From contig JANYLK010000110.1 of the NCBI GenBank assembly GCA_025357875.1, positions 1 through 38,394 on the forward strand: 38,394 bases of DNA, in the 5' to 3' direction. Under the pieces are notes generated by a model. That model was not told where the DNA came from, did not search any database, and worked only from the letters and a program-made list of their open reading frames with translations. Positions 9,868-18,621 of the stretch are shown here, in pieces. The translations under genes were made by a program, and so were the position numbers. This stretch comes from Granulicella sp. (lineage in GTDB: Bacteria; Acidobacteriota; Terriglobia; Terriglobales; Acidobacteriaceae). Numbering within the stretch: the first letter of the stretch is position 1; each line of letters begins with the position of its first letter.

Positions 9868-10593
9868 GTGATCATAAAGAAGCTAAGTCCCAATACCGCG
9901 TCCCACGCTCCGCTCCGTTCGCTGCAAGACGAACTCGACCGCATCACGCAAAACACCCGAGCGCTCGTCCAGCCGGAACGCCTTGCCATCTCCGAGCAAG
10001 CCTCTGCTCAACTCTTCGCCAGCGGCATCGAAGACCGCATTCTCCACACAGGCGCGCAAGCCCCCGACTTCACGCTGCCGGACGCACTCACCGGCAAGCC
10101 GGTCCACTTGGCAGATCTGCTTGCCATGGGCCCGCTCGTCATCAAGTTCTTCCGCGGCCGTTGGTGTCCATACTGCGTCACAGAACTGGAAGTCTGGCGC
10201 GATCTCCACGCCCAACTCCGCGATATGGGAGTCTTCTTCGTCGCCATCTCGCCGCAGACGCCGCGTCACAACGACTTCACATTGCAGCAGCACAACCTTC
10301 CGTTCCCCATTCTGTCCGACGCCGGCGCCACTGTCGCGGACAGTTTCGGCATTGCCTACAGCGTCCCCCCCGCACACCGGAGCTACTACCAGGGCATTCT
10401 CGTGAACATCCCGTTCGTCAACTCTGGCGTCACCTATAAAAACGCGACCGAAGCAAGCTGGCGACTTCCTCTTCCCGCGACCTTTGTCGTCAACCAAGAC
10501 GCAACCATCGCCTTCTCGGAAGCTCACGCTGACTTCCGCGTCCGCCCCGAACCCGCCGATGTTCTTGCGGCTCTCACCGCAATGACTCGCTGA
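9868..10593 (+). CDS. Peroxiredoxin-like protein (AhpC/TSA family)
   Basis: The 241-residue thioredoxin-fold protein has an N-terminal helical extension (about 1-58), then the AhpC/TSA domain starting at GAQAPDFTLPDA. The active site reads RGRWCPYC (Cys100 and Cys103), a CxxC arrangement. PLPATFVVNQDATIAFSEAHADFRVR is the typical late strand pair. The RWCPYC form marks the peroxiredoxin-like branch rather than classical two-Cys AhpC. It is probably a thiol peroxidase or disulfide reductase. There is no signal peptide, so it should act in the cytoplasm. The GTG start follows the hydrolase stop almost directly (translational coupling). Its last 70 bases overlap the 3' end of the convergent alkD-like gene. 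Confidence 0.85.
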   Translation: MIIKKLSPNTASHAPLRSLQDELDRITQNTRALVQPERLAISEQASAQLFASGIEDRILHTGAQAPDFTLPDALTGKPVHLADLLAMGPLVIKFFRGRWCPYCVTELEVWRDLHAQLRDMGVFFVAISPQTPRHNDFTLQQHNLPFPILSDAGATVADSFGIAYSVPPAHRSYYQGILVNIPFVNSGVTYKNATEASWRLPLPATFVVNQDATIAFSEAHADFRVRPEPADVLAALTAMTR

Positions 10594-11300
10594 TTCCCGA
10601 ACTCGCCTGCAAGCATCTTCTTCCGTTCTTGTGGTGGAATATGCTCAATCGCGTATCGCAGCGCCGTTCGCGGCACGCGCTCGTAGTGTTTCTCCAAAAA
10701 ACCAACAAGCGCCGCCCGATCCACATCGCCCACTTCGCGCAGCACCCAGCCGGTAGCCTTGTGGATCAGGTCGTGCCGATCATCAAGCAACATTTCTGCC
10801 ACGCGCAGAGCGTCTTCAACGTCGCCGTCCCACACCAACGCCATCGTTGACACCATCGCAATTCGCCGCTCCCAAAGACTCTTGGACTTTGCCAGCTTCG
10901 CCAGCAGGCGTCGCGATCCAGTCCGCAGATGTATGCCTACAATCTCTCTGCATGAGCAATCGACCAGATCCCAGTTGTTGATGTACTGCGTGTTGCGCAA
11001 ATACAAATCCAGAATCTCTCTTCGCAGCACCTCGTCTCCCTTTTTGTATTGGGCAACAAGTATCAACAGCGCCGCCGATCGCATCTCGTGTTCCCTGGCC
11101 GCAAGTAGCTTCTCCAACTCGGTCAGGCTCAGTGTCTTATATCTCTTCGCAAGAGCGTGGAGCACGGGAGCTGCAACACCGATAAAGACGTCGCCCTCGC
11201 CATACTCACCCACTCCAGTCTTGAAGTAGCGCGCCGCTCCCACCGCGCGTTCCGCCGTCCCGGCCGCCTTCAACTCACGCTTCAGCGCCACAATGGTCAT
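10524..11300 (-). CDS. DNA alkylation repair protein, AlkD-like HEAT-repeat glycosylase
   Basis: This 258-residue all-helical protein belongs to the AlkC/AlkD superfamily, whose members remove bulky or positively charged alkylated bases without base flipping. Family features include GVAAPVLHALAKRY near residue 40, INNWDLVDCSCREIVG (about 111-126, with the conserved Trp and Asp), the WERRIAMVSTMALV helix, DDRHDLIHKATGWVLREVG (about 188-206), and the closing TALRYAIEHIPPQERKKML. The C-terminal 30 residues are basic and Ser/Gly-rich. It starts five bases after the pgi stop, so it is probably the second gene of a pgi-alkD transcript. Its 3' end overlaps the peroxiredoxin gene by 70 bases tail to tail. 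Confidence 0.88.
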   Translation of the reverse strand: MTIVALKRELKAAGTAERAVGAARYFKTGVGEYGEGDVFIGVAAPVLHALAKRYKTLSLTELEKLLAAREHEMRSAALLILVAQYKKGDEVLRREILDLYLRNTQYINNWDLVDCSCREIVGIHLRTGSRRLLAKLAKSKSLWERRIAMVSTMALVWDGDVEDALRVAEMLLDDRHDLIHKATGWVLREVGDVDRAALVGFLEKHYERVPRTALRYAIEHIPPQERKKMLAGEFGNQRVIAVRAARTSAGSGRTRKSA

Positions 11301-11305
11301 CGTGC

Positions 11306-12967
11306 CTACTTACTCTTCCTATATCGCCGGATCAAACTTGCAGTCGACGAGTCATGCATCATTTCTGGCTCCGCGGCGCTCTCCAACTCACCAAGAATCT
11401 TCGATGCCAGCACCTTTCCCAACTCCACTCCCCACTGATCGAACGAGTCGATATTCCAGATCGCTCCCTGCGTGAAAACAGAATGCTCGTACAGTGCCAC
11501 AAGTTTGCCCAGCACTTCAGGCGTCAGCACCTCAGCCAAAATCACATTCGACGGACGATTGCCCTCGAACACGCGATGCGGCACCAGCCAATCCGGCGTG
11601 CCCTCGGCCTTCACCTGCTCCGCCGTCTTTCCAAACGCAAGCGCCTCGGCCTGTGCGAACACATTCGCCATCAGCATGTCGTGGTGCCGGCCAAGCGGGT
11701 TTAAGGTTTTTGCAAAGCCGATAAAATCGCACGGAATCAGCCGCGTCCCCTGATGGATCAACTGGTAGAACGAGTGCTGACCATTCGTCCCGGGCTCGCC
11801 CCAATAGACCGGCCCGGTTTCGGTCGCAACATGTGTGCCGTCCAGCGTTACATGTTTTCCGTTAGACTCCATCGTCAACTGCTGCAGGTATGCAGGAAAG
11901 CGCTTCAGATACTGCTCATAGGGAAGCACCGCAACCGTCTGCGCGTCGAAGAAGTCCGTATACCAAAGTGTCAGAAGGCCCATCAGCACCGGCAGATTCT
12001 TCTCAAACGGAGTCGTCCGAAAGTGCACGTCCATCGAGTGGAACCCAGCCAGCATGGCGTTGAAGTTTTCCGGCCCAATTGCAATCATCGTCGACAATCC
12101 GATCGCCGAATCCATCGAGTAGCGCCCACCCACCCAGTCCCAGAACCCGAACATATTCGCCGTGTCGATGCCGAACTGCGCTACCAGTTTCGCGTTCGTC
12201 GAGATCGCCACAAAGTGTTTTGCCACCGCCGACTCATCGCCGCCCAGACCCGCCAGCGTCCACTCGCGCGCGGAGAGAGCATTTGTCATCGTCTCCTGCG
12301 TGGTAAAAGTCTTTGACGCAACCAGGAACAGCGTCTCGTCCGCATTTATGTCCCGCACCGCCTCCGCAAAATCTGTCCCATCGACATTTGAGACGAAGCG
12401 AAAACTCAGATCCCTCTGTGAGTAGTGCTTCAACGCCTCGTACGCCATCACCGGCCCCAAGTCCGAGCCGCCAATTCCGATGTTTATGACATTGCGAATT
12501 CGCTTGCCCGTATGTCCCTTCCACGCACCCGAGCGTACCTTGTCCGCAAACCCCGCCATCTTCTCCAGCACAGCATGGACGTCCGGCACCACATTCTCGC
12601 CATCGACCGCAATCTTTTCGGTCTTCGGCGCGCGTAATGCTACATGCAGCACCGCGCGATTCTCGGTGATATTGATCTTGTCGCCGCGAAACATCGCCTC
12701 GATCTTTCCGTGCAGCCCGGCTTCCTCCGCCACTCCCAGCAGCAACTTCAGGGTCTCATCGGTCACACGATTCTTCGAGTAGTCGAGAAACAGACCTTCC
12801 GCCTCAACGGTCAACCGCTCTCCGCGTCCCGGGTCAGCCGCAAACATCCCGTGCAGAGTGTGCGCTTTCATCTTCTCCGCATGAGTCTGCAGCGCCTTCC
12901 AGGATGACCGTTCGTTGAGTGGCAAGAGGGGCATTTTTTGAGTATCCATAGGCGTCAATTTTCTCAT
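11306..12967 (-). CDS. pgi: Glucose-6-phosphate isomerase
   Basis: This cytoplasmic enzyme interconverts glucose 6-phosphate and fructose 6-phosphate. The 553-residue length and motifs match the long bacterial/eukaryotic type. [10 protein letters not shown] (phosphate-binding loop) is near residue 168, SKTFTTQET near 222 and [15 protein letters not shown] near 281. [19 protein letters not shown] carries the catalytic Glu and His, and QWGVELGK near the C-terminus carries the catalytic Lys. Two starts are possible: ATG 12967 and ATG 12949 ([13 protein letters not shown]). Neither has a clear Shine-Dalgarno, and the shorter one fits family length slightly better. alkD follows directly downstream. 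The 288 bases upstream, shared with the divergent IclR gene, must hold the promoters; I could not assign them. Confidence 0.96.
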   Translation of the reverse strand: MRKLTPMDTQKMPLLPLNERSSWKALQTHAEKMKAHTLHGMFAADPGRGERLTVEAEGLFLDYSKNRVTDETLKLLLGVAEEAGLHGKIEAMFRGDKINITENRAVLHVALRAPKTEKIAVDGENVVPDVHAVLEKMAGFADKVRSGAWKGHTGKRIRNVINIGIGGSDLGPVMAYEALKHYSQRDLSFRFVSNVDGTDFAEAVRDINADETLFLVASKTFTTQETMTNALSAREWTLAGLGGDESAVAKHFVAISTNAKLVAQFGIDTANMFGFWDWVGGRYSMDSAIGLSTMIAIGPENFNAMLAGFHSMDVHFRTTPFEKNLPVLMGLLTLWYTDFFDAQTVAVLPYEQYLKRFPAYLQQLTMESNGKHVTLDGTHVATETGPVYWGEPGTNGQHSFYQLIHQGTRLIPCDFIGFAKTLNPLGRHHDMLMANVFAQAEALAFGKTAEQVKAEGTPDWLVPHRVFEGNRPSNVILAEVLTPEVLGKLVALYEHSVFTQGAIWNIDSFDQWGVELGKVLASKILGELESAAEPEMMHDSSTASLIRRYRKSK

Positions 12968-13255
12968 ATCAAAGCGGCGTTGCCTTATGCTCGATATTGC
13001 GCCAACAAAAGATCACGGGCACTTGCAGTAAGACATGCTGCGCGTTTATCGTAGTAATAGTTCGGCTATCGCGCATTATGGAATCCATACTCTTTGTATC
13101 GAGTGCGCACGACCCGCATCCGGATGGCGGGACTCAAGCCGTGAATCGAGGACGTTCTGCCTACGACTCTTGCTACTCGGCGCCCAACCAACCGCACCGC
13201 CACTATCATCGCGAAATCAACCGCAATTTTCTCGACCCCTGCTCCCGTTTCGCGC

Positions 13256-14089
13256 GTGGAACCCCCGCCCGCTATGGTTGCACCAGCAATCCCGGCGAAC
13301 ACTACACCTTCCTCCGCATTCGACGTCTACGCGGGCGATCCTAACTTCATGACGTCGCTCGCACGCGGCCTGCTCGTAATTCAGTCCTTCACACCGCAGA
13401 CTCCGCAGATGACTATCTCGCAGCTGTCAGTCAAAACGGGGCTGTCGCGTGCTGCTGTCCGCCGCTGCCTTTACACGCTCACCAAGCTTGGCTTTGCGGG
13501 CATCGAAGAGGGCTCACGCTACGCCCTACGTCCGCGCATGCTTACACTATCCAACACCTACTCCGCGTCGAACTCGCTCTCCACCGCCGCCCAGCCCGTC
13601 CTTGAGCGCATGTCCGCAGCACTGCATGAAAGCTTCTCCGTCGCTACGCTCGACGGTGATGACATCGTCTACATTGCGCGCTCAACTGTCTCTCGAGTTA
13701 TGTCCGATGACCTCCACATTGGTAGCCGTCTGCCCGCCTACTGCACCAGCATGGGTCGTGTGCTGCTTGCGCATCTGCCTTCGGATCAGCTTGAGCAATA
13801 TCTCTCCCGCGTTGTACTCACTGCTCACACACCGCGCACCGTCAGCAGCGTCGACAAGCTTCGCCTCGCCCTCCGCAACGTTCGCCGCCACGGCTACGCT
13901 CTAGTCGATCAGGAGTATGAGATCGGTCTGCGTTCTCTCGCCGTGCCTGTCTACTCTCCAACGGGCCGCGTAGTTGCCACACTCAATCTCAGCGGAAGCG
14001 CGCCACGTATGCCCGTGTTCGATATGCAGACCCGCTTCCTGCCGCATCTCCGCAACGCTGCCACAGAACTAGGTGCCTTCCTCCGCTAA
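13256..14089 (+). CDS. IclR family transcriptional regulator
   Basis: The 277-residue protein has a winged-helix domain starting at FMTSLARGLLVIQSF (about 31-45), with recognition region MTISQLSVKTGLSRAAVRRCLYTLTKLGFA. The IclR effector-binding domain follows (QPVLERMSAALHESFSVATLDGDDIVYIAR, SRLPAYCTSMGRVLLAHLP, GYALVDQEYEIGLRSLAVPVYSPTGRVVATLNLSG). It most resembles the PcaR/PobR branch. The start is uncertain: GTG 13256, ATG 13274 or ATG 13349 (residue 32, just before the helix). It ends convergent with the pyrimidine operon and is the only regulator near it, so control of that operon is plausible but inferred. The 288-bp gap to pgi holds no other gene I can support. Confidence 0.88.
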   Translation: MEPPPAMVAPAIPANTTPSSAFDVYAGDPNFMTSLARGLLVIQSFTPQTPQMTISQLSVKTGLSRAAVRRCLYTLTKLGFAGIEEGSRYALRPRMLTLSNTYSASNSLSTAAQPVLERMSAALHESFSVATLDGDDIVYIARSTVSRVMSDDLHIGSRLPAYCTSMGRVLLAHLPSDQLEQYLSRVVLTAHTPRTVSSVDKLRLALRNVRRHGYALVDQEYEIGLRSLAVPVYSPTGRVVATLNLSGSAPRMPVFDMQTRFLPHLRNAATELGAFLR

Positions 14090-14123
14090 GTTCGGTGTCT
14101 CAACGATTCGCCATAATATTAAG

Positions 14124-14187
14124 TTTTCATCCTGAGCGGAACTTGGCGGCTTTTTACGCCAAACGGAGTTGAAGGACCTGCGGTTCG
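14124..14187. repeat. Dispersed repeat with small hairpin between convergent genes
   Basis: TTTTCATCCTGAGCGGAAC is followed by TTGGCG...CGCCAA (14143-14148 and 14157-14162) and GGAGTTGAAGGACCTGCGGTT. It is a cousin of the TTTGTCATTC elements near 3.7 and 36.6 kb. Its position between the stops of the IclR and transporter genes suggests a bidirectional transcript end. Confidence 0.5.
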
Positions 14188-14205
14188 CCGCGAGGTTTGG
14201 CCAGA

Positions 14206-15738
14206 CTAGGAACGCACAGAGACGCTCTTTGCTTTAGCTCCCGCACCGCTGCTCAACACCGGATCGACAAGCCCCGTAGCCGCAATGCGCTGTGCCAGAG
14301 GAGTCGCTCCACCTGCTCCGCTTGCCGTTCCCATCAGCATTACATACAGCAACGCCGCCACCCCAAACCCGACGAACCACGCGTAGTCGAACAGAAAACG
14401 CAGATCGGGCACGATCAGCCCAATCAGCGCCGCAAACACGCCGGCACCAAGCGCAAGCAGAGCCCGCGGATTGATGCCCTTGATGTATTCATACGGGCCC
14501 TCGCGCCGATACAGCGACTCCGTATCCAGCCGCGTCCCACGAATAAAAAAGTAGTCTGCGATCATGATCCCCGCCACCGGTCCTAGCAGGCCCGAGTAGC
14601 TCACCAACCACTGGATGTAGTCCGTGTGACTCGCCATCAGCTTCCACGGCATCATCGCCAGCCCGATACATCCCGTAATCAATCCGCCGATGCGGAAGCT
14701 GATAAGCCGCGGCGCAAGGTGCGAGAAATCATTCGATGGGCCAACAACGTTCGCGCCGATGTTCACATTCAGCGTCGCGATCAGAATGCTGATCAACGCA
14801 AGGAACGCTACGAATGGTTGATGGAACTGGCCCAGTAGTGTGATCGGACTCCAGATGGGATGCCCGAACACCACAGTCGACGCCGACGTGCACGCAATCC
14901 CGATGAATGTATACAACACCATTGCAACCGGCAACCCGAACGTCTGGCCAACAATCTGCGATTCCTGTGACTTCGCATACCGAGTGAAATCCGGAATATT
15001 TAATGACAGCGTAGCCCAGTAGCCGACCATGCCCGTCAGCGAAAGGAAGAAGAAATGCAGGAAGCTAGCACTAGTGTGGAACTGGCTCGGAGCATCCAGC
15101 ATCGGACCAAACCCACCGGCCTTCTGGGTCATAAATGCGAGCAGCACCAGCGACATGATCAGAAGAAACGGCGCTGAAAAACTTTGCAGGAAGCGAATCG
15201 ATTCCACCCCACGCCACACCACCGCCATGTTCAGCAGCCAGAATCCCAGGAAGCACGTCCACAGTACCCACGGCATCGCAGCAGTCGATGGCCACAGCAC
15301 ATTGATCATCGCGGAGATTGATTGCCCACCGATCCACGACTGGATCCCAAACCATCCGCACGCAACAAATGCACGCAGCATTGCCGGAATATTCGCACCG
15401 CGTACGCCAAACGATGCGCGTACAAAAACAGGGAAGGGAATCCCATACTTTGTTCCCGCATGCGCATTCAAGACCATCGGAATCAAAACAATCAGGTTCC
15501 CCAGCAGAATCGTGCCAATCGCCTGCTTCCAATTCATCCCACCCGCGATCAGACTCGACGCCAGCATGTACGTCGTCACTTCCATCGACATGGAAAACCA
15601 CAGCGCAACGTAGTTGTAGGTGCCCCAGGTCCTCTGCTCAGGGGTGGTTGGCGCAAGATCCGCGTTGTAGAGACTGGGATCAGCCCGCAGACCGTATGCG
15701 TCTGTCAACGTCGTCGGGCCTTCAACGTAAAGACTCAT
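14206..15738 (-). CDS. NCS1 family nucleobase:cation symporter
   Basis: This 510-residue inner-membrane transporter has about twelve hydrophobic helices. NCS1 features are the N-terminal LYNADLAPTTPEQRTWGTYNYVALWFSMS, PVFVRASFGVRGANIPAMLRAFVACGWFGIQSWIGG (about 105-140), GYWATLSLNIPDFTRYAKSQ (about 240-260) and the late PVAGIMIADYFFIRG. Family members import uracil, hydantoins, cytosine or allantoin with Na+ or H+; uracil or thymine is likely here from context. The start is ATG 15738, which overlaps the dihydropyrimidinase stop by four bases (ATGA). Longer readings begin inside the upstream gene. It is the last gene of the pyrimidine operon. The C-terminal 30 residues are Gly/Ala/Ser-rich and cytoplasmic. 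Confidence 0.92.
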   Translation of the reverse strand: MSLYVEGPTTLTDAYGLRADPSLYNADLAPTTPEQRTWGTYNYVALWFSMSMEVTTYMLASSLIAGGMNWKQAIGTILLGNLIVLIPMVLNAHAGTKYGIPFPVFVRASFGVRGANIPAMLRAFVACGWFGIQSWIGGQSISAMINVLWPSTAAMPWVLWTCFLGFWLLNMAVVWRGVESIRFLQSFSAPFLLIMSLVLLAFMTQKAGGFGPMLDAPSQFHTSASFLHFFFLSLTGMVGYWATLSLNIPDFTRYAKSQESQIVGQTFGLPVAMVLYTFIGIACTSASTVVFGHPIWSPITLLGQFHQPFVAFLALISILIATLNVNIGANVVGPSNDFSHLAPRLISFRIGGLITGCIGLAMMPWKLMASHTDYIQWLVSYSGLLGPVAGIMIADYFFIRGTRLDTESLYRREGPYEYIKGINPRALLALGAGVFAALIGLIVPDLRFLFDYAWFVGFGVAALLYVMLMGTASGAGGATPLAQRIAATGLVDPVLSSGAGAKAKSVSVRS

Positions 15739-17132
15739 CCGGCAAGCACCTCGCCCAGTCCGCGCCTCAGATATTGGCCGCGTCCGACGCGCCCTGTAAA
15801 TTTGCCACCATCGACGATACATTCTCCGCGCGAGTAAACCTGGCGTGCGTTGCCCTTGACTTCAAAGCCTTCAAAAATGGAGTAGTCCGTGTGCATATTC
15901 TGGGTCGCTGCCGTAATCCTATACTTTGCTTCCGGGTCCCAGATCAGAATATCTGCGTCGGAGCCAAAGGCCAAGATACCCTTCCTGGGGTACATACCAA
16001 AGATCTTTGCCGGCGCCTCCGCAGTCACTTCCACAAATCGCTCCAGCGACATCCGACCTTCATTTACGCCATGGTGGTAGGCAAGCTGCATACGGTTCTC
16101 GACCCCCGGCCCGCCATTCGGAATCTTCGTGAAGTCGCCCAGCCCAAGCGTCTTCTGATCCGCAAACCGGAAAGGGCAGTGGTCAGTCGAAATCACCTGC
16201 AACACGTCGTTCTTTAGCGCCTCCCACAGCGTCGCCTGGTTCTTCTTCTTGCGCAGCGGGGGCGTGAACACATACTTCGCATCCTCAAACCCCGGCTTGC
16301 CCATGTCATCCTCAATCGAGAGGACTAGATACTGTGTACACGTCTCGCCCATAACCGGCAGTCCGCGCTCTCGCCCTGCCTTCACCTCGCGCATTGACTC
16401 CTCGCAGGACACATGCACGATGTACACGCTGGCTCCCGTCAGTTCCGCGATCGTCACCACGCGATGCACGGCCTCCGCCTCAGTCTCCACCGGTCGCGAA
16501 AGCGCATGGTAGAGCGGCCCTGTGTTACCCGCCGCAAGAATCTGCTGCACGACGACGTCGATCACCGTCCCATTCTCCGCGTGCACACAAACCAGCGCAC
16601 CCAACTTCGCCGTCCGCTGCATCAGCTTGAAGATGGTTGCGTCGTTCACCATCAGCACATTGGGATACGCCATGAAAATCTTGAAGCTCGAAATCCCTTC
16701 CGCAACCATCGCATTCACATCGTCCAGCCACGCATCATTCGGCCCCAAGTCGGTCACCGCCATGTGCAGCCCGTAGTCGATACACGCCTTTCCATCGGAC
16801 TTCGTGCGCCAAGTCGTAAACGCCTCAGTCATCGGGCGCCCCATCGACTGCAGTGCGAAATCAATCAGTGTCGTCGTCCCGCCAATCGCCGCTGCCCGCG
16901 TCCCCCACTCATAATCGTCCGCGCTGGTCGTCCCGCCAAACGGCATATCCAGATGCGTGTGCACATCAATCCCACCCGGCAACACCAGCATCCCCGTCGC
17001 GTCCACCACGGTGTGTCCAACAGCGTCGATCCCCGGCGCAACCCGCGCAATCGTCTCACCCTCGATTAATACATCGGCCAGCGTCGTCGACGTCGAACTT
17101 ACAACCTTACCGCCCTTAATCAAAGTTCCCAT
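15735..17132 (-). CDS. hydA: Dihydropyrimidinase (D-hydantoinase)
   Basis: This cyclic amidohydrolase opens 5,6-dihydrouracil or dihydrothymine to the N-carbamoyl beta-amino acid. The metal site is complete: HTH in PGGIDVHTHLDMPFGG, the carboxylated Lys in SSFKIFMAYP, His in CVHAENG, His in VYIVHVSCEES, and Asp in ISTDHCPF. PNGGPGVENRMQLAYHHGV is the family's substrate-loop region. The preferred start is ATG 17132 (MGTLIKGGKVV), with GGGAG upstream; ATG 17159 would add nine non-family residues. It sits third in the operon, 91 bases after preA, and overlaps the transporter start by four bases. Confidence 0.95.
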   Translation of the reverse strand: MGTLIKGGKVVSSTSTTLADVLIEGETIARVAPGIDAVGHTVVDATGMLVLPGGIDVHTHLDMPFGGTTSADDYEWGTRAAAIGGTTTLIDFALQSMGRPMTEAFTTWRTKSDGKACIDYGLHMAVTDLGPNDAWLDDVNAMVAEGISSFKIFMAYPNVLMVNDATIFKLMQRTAKLGALVCVHAENGTVIDVVVQQILAAGNTGPLYHALSRPVETEAEAVHRVVTIAELTGASVYIVHVSCEESMREVKAGRERGLPVMGETCTQYLVLSIEDDMGKPGFEDAKYVFTPPLRKKKNQATLWEALKNDVLQVISTDHCPFRFADQKTLGLGDFTKIPNGGPGVENRMQLAYHHGVNEGRMSLERFVEVTAEAPAKIFGMYPRKGILAFGSDADILIWDPEAKYRITAATQNMHTDYSIFEGFEVKGNARQVYSRGECIVDGGKFTGRVGRGQYLRRGLGEVLAG

Positions 17133-17223
17133 CGAACTCGCTCCCAGACAATCTTGCAACGTCTGCTGTCAAAATCCTTCGTTAGCGTTAGTCGGTTCCA
17201 TCGGTGTCATCGGTGTTAAGCCT

Positions 17224-18621
17224 TTACCCCGCTCGATCCACCAATGCATTCGTCCGTTCTGCCCAGGTCTCCGGCGCCAATCCCGAAGGGCGCTCGACCA
17301 TCGTGATGCAATGATCCACCGGACAGACCAGCGAGCAGAGATTGCACCCCACGCACTCCGTCTCATCCACGCGCGGAATCCTTTCCAGCGATGTAGCGTG
17401 CGTCCCAACGTGCACCTTCGGCGCATCGAGCTTCGGAATCGGCGTCACCGCAATCCTCTCCCGACCCATCTCCCGAGGCTTTGCGTGAACCTCGACGTGC
17501 CCATCAACCGACCCCGTTACGCGATCCACATGAATGCACTGATGCGCTCCATCCCAGCATGCGATGTGGCAAAGCTGGCACCCGATGCACAGTGCCTCAT
17601 CGATCTGCGCCACAATCTTGTAGTTTAAATTCAGGTGTTTCCACTCCGTCACCTTCGTCAGACTTTTCCCGCGAAAATCTTCAATGGTTACAAATCCTTT
17701 TTCATCCATCCAGTTCGACAAGCCATCGATCATGTCCTCGACGATGCGATATCCATAGTGCATCGCCGCCGTACAAACCTGCACCGTCCCGCAGCCCATC
17801 AGGATGAACTCCGCCGCATCGCGCCAGTTGCTGACGCCACCAATCCCCGACATCGGAATCGGCGGCCCATCCACATAATCCGAGTTCACCTGCTGAACCA
17901 TGTTCAACGCAATCGGTTTCACTGCTGGCCCGCAGTATCCTCCATGAGAACTCTTCCCACCCACATTCGGCCTTGGCTCAAACGTATCCAGATCAATCCC
18001 CGTAATCGAATTAATCGTGTTGATCGCCGAAAGCCCATCCGCCTTCGCCCGCTTCGCCGCCCGGGCCACGACGCGTATATCCGAAATATTCGGAGTCAAC
18101 TTCACCAGTACAGGTGTCCGCGCCACTTCCTTTACCCACTCCGTAATCATCTGCGCGTACTCAGGCACCTGGCCCACTGCTGATCCCATTCCGCGTTCGC
18201 TCATCCCATGCGGACATCCAAAGTTCAACTCCAGCCCATCCGAGCCAGCACCCTCAGCCCGCTTCACCATTTCGTGCCAAACCTCGCGCTTCGATTCCAC
18301 CATCAGACTCGCAATCACCGCATGCTTCGGATAAAGCCGTTTCACCTCCGCAATCTCAAGCAGGTTCACCTCGATCGGGCGGTCGCTGATCAGTTCAATG
18401 TTGTTGAGCCCCATCATTCTTTGCCCGGCCCAATCAACCGAAGAGTAGCGGGAACTGACATTCGTAATCGGCTCGCCAATCGTCTTCCAGACCGCGCCAC
18501 CCCATCCCGCATCGAACGCACGCATGATCTGCTCACCGCAATTGGTTGGCGGAGCGCTTGCCAGCCAGAAGGGATTCGGACACTTGATCCCGCCCGCAAA
18601 GTTCGTCGTCAGATCAGCCAT
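17224..18621 (-). CDS. preA: NAD-dependent dihydropyrimidine dehydrogenase subunit PreA
   Basis: The 465-residue catalytic subunit reduces uracil or thymine to the dihydro form together with PreT. The N-terminal two thirds is an FMN-binding dihydroorotate-dehydrogenase-like barrel: NPFWLASAPPTNCGEQIMRA, LELNFGCPHGMSERGMGSAVGQ with the catalytic Cys, KLTPNISDI, PIPMSGIGGVSNWRDAAEFILMG. Two C-terminal [4Fe-4S] motifs follow, CIGCQLCHIAC (from residue 345) and CVGCNLCSLVCP (from residue 423). They are separated by an unusually long 65-residue stretch, so the protein is longer than the roughly 410-residue E. coli enzyme. It overlaps the preT 3' end by eight bases, so the subunits are translationally coupled. 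Confidence 0.95.
   Translation of the reverse strand: MADLTTNFAGGIKCPNPFWLASAPPTNCGEQIMRAFDAGWGGAVWKTIGEPITNVSSRYSSVDWAGQRMMGLNNIELISDRPIEVNLLEIAEVKRLYPKHAVIASLMVESKREVWHEMVKRAEGAGSDGLELNFGCPHGMSERGMGSAVGQVPEYAQMITEWVKEVARTPVLVKLTPNISDIRVVARAAKRAKADGLSAINTINSITGIDLDTFEPRPNVGGKSSHGGYCGPAVKPIALNMVQQVNSDYVDGPPIPMSGIGGVSNWRDAAEFILMGCGTVQVCTAAMHYGYRIVEDMIDGLSNWMDEKGFVTIEDFRGKSLTKVTEWKHLNLNYKIVAQIDEALCIGCQLCHIACWDGAHQCIHVDRVTGSVDGHVEVHAKPREMGRERIAVTPIPKLDAPKVHVGTHATSLERIPRVDETECVGCNLCSLVCPVDHCITMVERPSGLAPETWAERTNALVDRAG

Noticed and set aside
12997..13344. 115-codon plus-strand ORF between pgi and the IclR gene
   Set aside because: It overlaps the start of the IclR gene, has no Shine-Dalgarno and shows no family resemblance.
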